A program made the translations under genes and the position numbers. 9,981 bases of DNA. It comes from an uncultured Sphingomonadales bacterium (lineage in GTDB: Bacteria > Pseudomonadota > Alphaproteobacteria > Sphingomonadales > Sphingomonadaceae). The stretch covers positions 1 through 9,981 of the forward strand of contig CAIWFP010000225.1 in the NCBI GenBank assembly GCA_903911985.1, written 5' to 3'. Below the pieces are notes generated by a model. That model saw nothing but the letters and a program-made list of their open reading frames with translations. It was not told the DNA's origin and did not search any database. Below, one piece after another: positions 6,825-9,981 of this stretch. Numbering within the stretch: the stretch's first letter is position 1; each line of letters begins with the position of its first letter.

Positions 6825-6825
<1 letters not shown>
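6529..6825 (+). CDS. DUF2849 family protein, sulfite-reductase operon partner
   Basis: This 98-residue protein matches the DUF2849 family as I recall it: LTGNDLKTGAVIWWDGSGWS near the N-terminus (4-23), then a stretch rich in Ala and Glu, YLIEAEA at 53-59, and the conserved tail PGHIKERIRALGPTVRLDL (66-84). It has no cysteines, signal peptide or membrane segment, so a cytoplasmic, non-redox-cofactor role is likely. Members are regularly found just before the sulfite reductase in alphaproteobacteria, implying a role in its assembly, electron supply or regulation, but I know of no demonstrated function. Translation starts at GTG 6529 within the cobA stop, with GGAGAG upstream; the TGA shares its last base with the ATG of the sulfite reductase (TGATG), so all three are probably coupled. 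Confidence 0.88.
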
Positions 6826-8484
<1,659 letters not shown>

Positions 8485-8492
<8 letters not shown>

Positions 8493-8922
8493 ACAGCATT
8501 TGCGCCTGCGCAGCGACGAGCCGGTGGCTGATCCCGCCGTCACCGTCGATTCCTTCGCCCAGCAAACCAACGCTGTCGCGGTGCGGCTGGAGCCGGGTGA
8601 CGACGCCCGCGACTTGCTGCCCTATCTTACCCGGCTGAAGCTGGTGGAGGTGAACTTCCCCGCCTTCACCGAGGGGCGCGGCTATTCCTCGGCCCGCATC
8701 CTGCGTGAGGCGGGCTTTACCGGCGAGTTGCGCGCGGTGGGCGATATCGCCGTCGACCAGCTCGCGCCCTTGCGGCGCTGCGGCTTCGACAGCTTCGCAC
8801 CCGATGCGCCGCTGAGCGATGCCGATGCAGAGGCCGCGCTGTCGCGCTGGAGCAACGTCTATCAACCCGCTGCCGATGACCGCACGCCCATCTGGACGCT
8901 GCGCCACGGGCAATCGCGCTGA
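8485..8922 (+). CDS. DUF934 family protein, sulfite-reductase operon partner
   Basis: This 145-residue protein has the DUF934 hallmark block: LVEVNFPAFTEGRGYSSAR at 53-71, followed by ILREAGFTGELRAVGDI (72-88), DQLAPLRRCGFDSF (91-104) and a C-terminal LSRWSNVYQ (119-127). Cys99 in RRCGFD is conserved in members I recall. DUF934 proteins almost always accompany CysI and CysH in proteobacteria and are treated as part of sulfite reduction, but their biochemical role is not established as far as I know. The ATG at 8485 lies inside the cysI frame, eight bases before the end of its stop, with AAGGAG (8471-8476) at good spacing, so coupling to cysI translation is likely. An upstream in-frame extension into cysI exists but is only the shadow of that gene. 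cysH follows after 19 bases. Confidence 0.9.
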
Positions 8923-8941
8923 GCAGCGCCACAGGCACCAG

Positions 8942-9745
8942 ATGAGCACCTCACCAGCCTTGAGCCGGGCCATAGACCGGATCGACACCAGCCCCGCCTT
9001 TACCGAGGTGGATGTTGCTGCGCTGAACGAGCGGTTCGCCGGTGCCTCCACGCTGGAGCTGCTGGCCGCCGTGCTGCGCGAGAAGCTGGTGGGCCGGGTG
9101 GCGGTGGTCTCCAGCTTTGGCGCGGAAAGCGCGGTGCTGCTGCATCTGGTGGCCAGCATCGATCCGGCAACGCCTGTGCTGTTCCTCGACACGCTGCGCC
9201 ACTTTCCCGAAACGCTGGCCTATCGCGATCTGCTGATCGAGCGGCTGGGGCTGACCGGCGTTGTCAACCTCACCCCCGATGCGGCCGTGCTGGCCGCCCG
9301 GGACGAGGCCCAGCTGCGCTGGTCCTATGATCCTGATGGCTGCTGCGAAATCCGCAAGGTGGTGCCGCTGGCCAACGCCATGGCCGATTTCACAGCCTCC
9401 ATCACCGGGCGCAAGGGCTTCCAGTCCGACACCCGCGCCGGCCTGCCCCGCTTCGAGATCGATCATACTGACGCGGCTGGGCGCCTGAAGGTCAATCCGC
9501 TGGCCGACTGGAGCACCGACGACATCGCCGGTTATTTCGCCGAGCATGATCTTCCAGCCCATCCGCTGGTGGCGCAGGGCTACCCCTCGATCGGCTGCTC
9601 GCCCTGCACCAGCAAGGTAGCCCCCGGCGAAGACCCGCGCGCGGGCCGCTGGCGCGGCTGGGACAAGACCGAATGCGGCATCCACGTGCCCGGGGAAGAT
9701 GATTCCGAGGGCGACCTGCCGCCGGAATTTGATCCGGTATTTTGA
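8942..9745 (+). CDS. cysH: Assimilatory adenylyl-sulfate (APS) reductase, 4Fe-4S type (CysH family)
   Basis: CysH-family enzymes reduce activated sulfate to sulfite using thioredoxin or glutaredoxin. The 267-residue product has the nucleotide-binding loop SSFGAES (57-63), FLDTLRHFPET (81-91), TGRKGFQSDTR (155-165) and the catalytic Cys245 in ECGIH near the C-terminus. It also has Cys134-Cys135 (DGCCEIRKV) and Cys219/Cys222 (GCSPCTSKV). This CC plus CxxC quartet binds a [4Fe-4S] cluster and separates APS-using enzymes (EC 1.8.4.10) from PAPS-using ones such as E. coli CysH, which lack it. The substrate is therefore predicted to be APS, although automated annotation may say phosphoadenylyl-sulfate reductase. 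I chose ATG 8942; the frame is open further upstream only because it shadows the DUF934 gene. The ribosome site is weak (AGG 6-8 bases upstream). This is the last gene of the sulfur operon, with terminator-like structures about 115 bases downstream. Confidence 0.94.
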   Translation: MSTSPALSRAIDRIDTSPAFTEVDVAALNERFAGASTLELLAAVLREKLVGRVAVVSSFGAESAVLLHLVASIDPATPVLFLDTLRHFPETLAYRDLLIERLGLTGVVNLTPDAAVLAARDEAQLRWSYDPDGCCEIRKVVPLANAMADFTASITGRKGFQSDTRAGLPRFEIDHTDAAGRLKVNPLADWSTDDIAGYFAEHDLPAHPLVAQGYPSIGCSPCTSKVAPGEDPRAGRWRGWDKTECGIHVPGEDDSEGDLPPEFDPVF

Positions 9746-9754
9746 ACGGGGTCA

Positions 9755-9789
9755 GTGGGTTTAAGTGCCTAGTGGGGTTAAGGGGGTAG
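9755..9789. repeat. Imperfect 17-bp direct repeat downstream of cysH
   Basis: GTGGGTTTAAGTGCCTAG (9755-9772) is followed directly by GTGGGGTTAAGGGGGTAG (9772-9789), sharing one base; 13 of 18 positions agree. It lies just after the cysH stop in non-coding sequence. The similarity is modest and partly due to G-rich composition. Confidence 0.4.
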
Positions 9790-9791
9790 GT

Positions 9792-9818
9792 GCGAGGGAC
9801 TCGTCCCTCGCGCTCCCA
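9792..9818 (-). repeat. REP-like hairpin motif, copy 1 (minus orientation)
   Basis: Read on the minus strand this is TGGGAGC followed by a perfect 8-bp stem, GCGAGGGA / TCCCTCGC, around a 4-base loop. It has the same head and hairpin design as the element at 9936-9962 on the opposite strand, and 14 bases (9805-9818 against 9936-9949) are perfectly complementary between the two. No T-run follows the stem on either strand, so it is not a standard intrinsic terminator. Confidence 0.7.
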
Positions 9819-9859
9819 TTTCTGTCTTGCCCAGCACTTGTTCTGCACTGTGACGCCCT

Positions 9860-9876
9860 GCCGCGAAGCGGCTTTT
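9860..9876 (+). terminator. Candidate intrinsic terminator after the sulfur operon
   Basis: GCCGC-GAA-GCGGC forms a 5-bp all-GC stem with a three-base loop and is followed directly by TTTTAT. It lies 114 bases past the cysH stop and reads in the operon's direction. The stem is short and the T-run is only four bases, so efficiency may be moderate, but it is the best terminator candidate in the window. Confidence 0.5.
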
Positions 9877-9894
9877 ATGCCTGCGGCGCGGCAT

Positions 9895-9925
9895 CCTTGC
9901 GCGACGCCGAACCCTTGGCGCGACG
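9895..9925. repeat. Short direct repeat in the right-end intergenic region
   Basis: CCTTGCGCGACG (9895-9906) and CCTTGGCGCGACG (9913-9925) are near-identical, differing by one inserted G, and are separated by six bases. They lie between the two REP-like hairpin copies. The significance is unclear. Confidence 0.4.
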
Positions 9926-9935
9926 ATGACAGGTC

Positions 9936-9962
9936 TGGGAGCGCGAGGGGGTAACCCCCTCG
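9936..9962 (+). repeat. REP-like hairpin motif, copy 2 (plus orientation)
   Basis: TGGGAGCG followed by a perfect 8-bp stem CGAGGGGG / CCCCCTCG around a TAA loop. The first 14 bases are identical to copy 1 read on the minus strand, while the hairpin centre differs but still pairs, which suggests selection on structure. TACCTATTTTG follows, so a weak terminator function on the plus strand is also possible. The GGAG head ahead of the stem recalls the tetranucleotide of REP elements. Confidence 0.7.
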
Positions 9963-9981
9963 TACCTATTTTGTCCCTGCA

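Larger units (their letters stand above)
9746..9981. other. Non-coding right end of window
   Basis: After the cysH stop I see no reading frame with a ribosome site or recognisable protein signature on either strand. The stretch consists of the short direct repeats, the inverted REP-like pair and the terminator-like hairpin listed separately. Minus-strand open frames that reach into it (for example 9492-9848) are antisense to cysH and look spurious. Confidence 0.6.

Overview
The window is GC-rich, and its gene content and order suggest an alphaproteobacterium, most likely a sphingomonad (Sphingomonadales). The main clue is the operon order SUMT - DUF2849 - sulfite reductase - DUF934 - CysH, which I know from alphaproteobacteria. 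A proline-rich membrane protein whose C-terminal half resembles a family I associate with sphingomonads supports this. The taxonomic call is inference; no rRNA or tRNA gene is present to anchor it.

Layout. Minus strand, left side: the N-terminal 129 codons of polyphosphate kinase (ppk, start 387, running off the left edge), then queF (1119-556), encoding the preQ1 synthase of queuosine synthesis. A short divergent region (1120-1284) separates queF from a plus-strand run that fills the rest of the window: a large proline-rich single-pass membrane protein of unknown role (1285-3054); sseA, a two-domain 3-mercaptopyruvate sulfurtransferase (3156-4016); metC, cystathionine beta-lyase (4030-5258), which carries a one-base deletion near 4193; a small, lower-GC WYL-like protein overlapping the metC stop (5255-5647); and then the assimilatory sulfate-reduction block: cobA/SUMT (5726-6532), a DUF2849 protein (6529-6825), the siroheme/4Fe-4S sulfite reductase (6825-8492), a DUF934 protein (8485-8922) and cysH (8942-9745). 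The last 236 bases (9746-9981) hold no convincing gene. They contain a terminator-like hairpin flanked by two inverted copies of a 27-base hairpin motif resembling a REP/BIME element.

How the genes work together. CysH reduces activated sulfate to sulfite; its cysteine pattern indicates the iron-sulfur type that uses APS. The sulfite reductase takes sulfite to sulfide. SUMT makes the precorrin-2 needed for the siroheme of that reductase. DUF2849 and DUF934 are conserved operon partners of unknown biochemical role. The cobA, DUF2849, sulfite reductase and DUF934 frames overlap by 1 to 8 bases, so they are probably translated as a coupled unit. SseA and MetC upstream act on sulfur amino acids (mercaptopyruvate, cystathionine), making about 6.6 kb of the window a sulfur-metabolism neighbourhood. 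No flavoprotein partner (CysJ), CysND sulfate adenylyltransferase, APS kinase or sulfate transporter is present here.

I found no clearly new multi-gene system. The observations most worth a second look are the metC frameshift, the inverted REP-like pair at the right end, and the small WYL-like protein coupled to metC.
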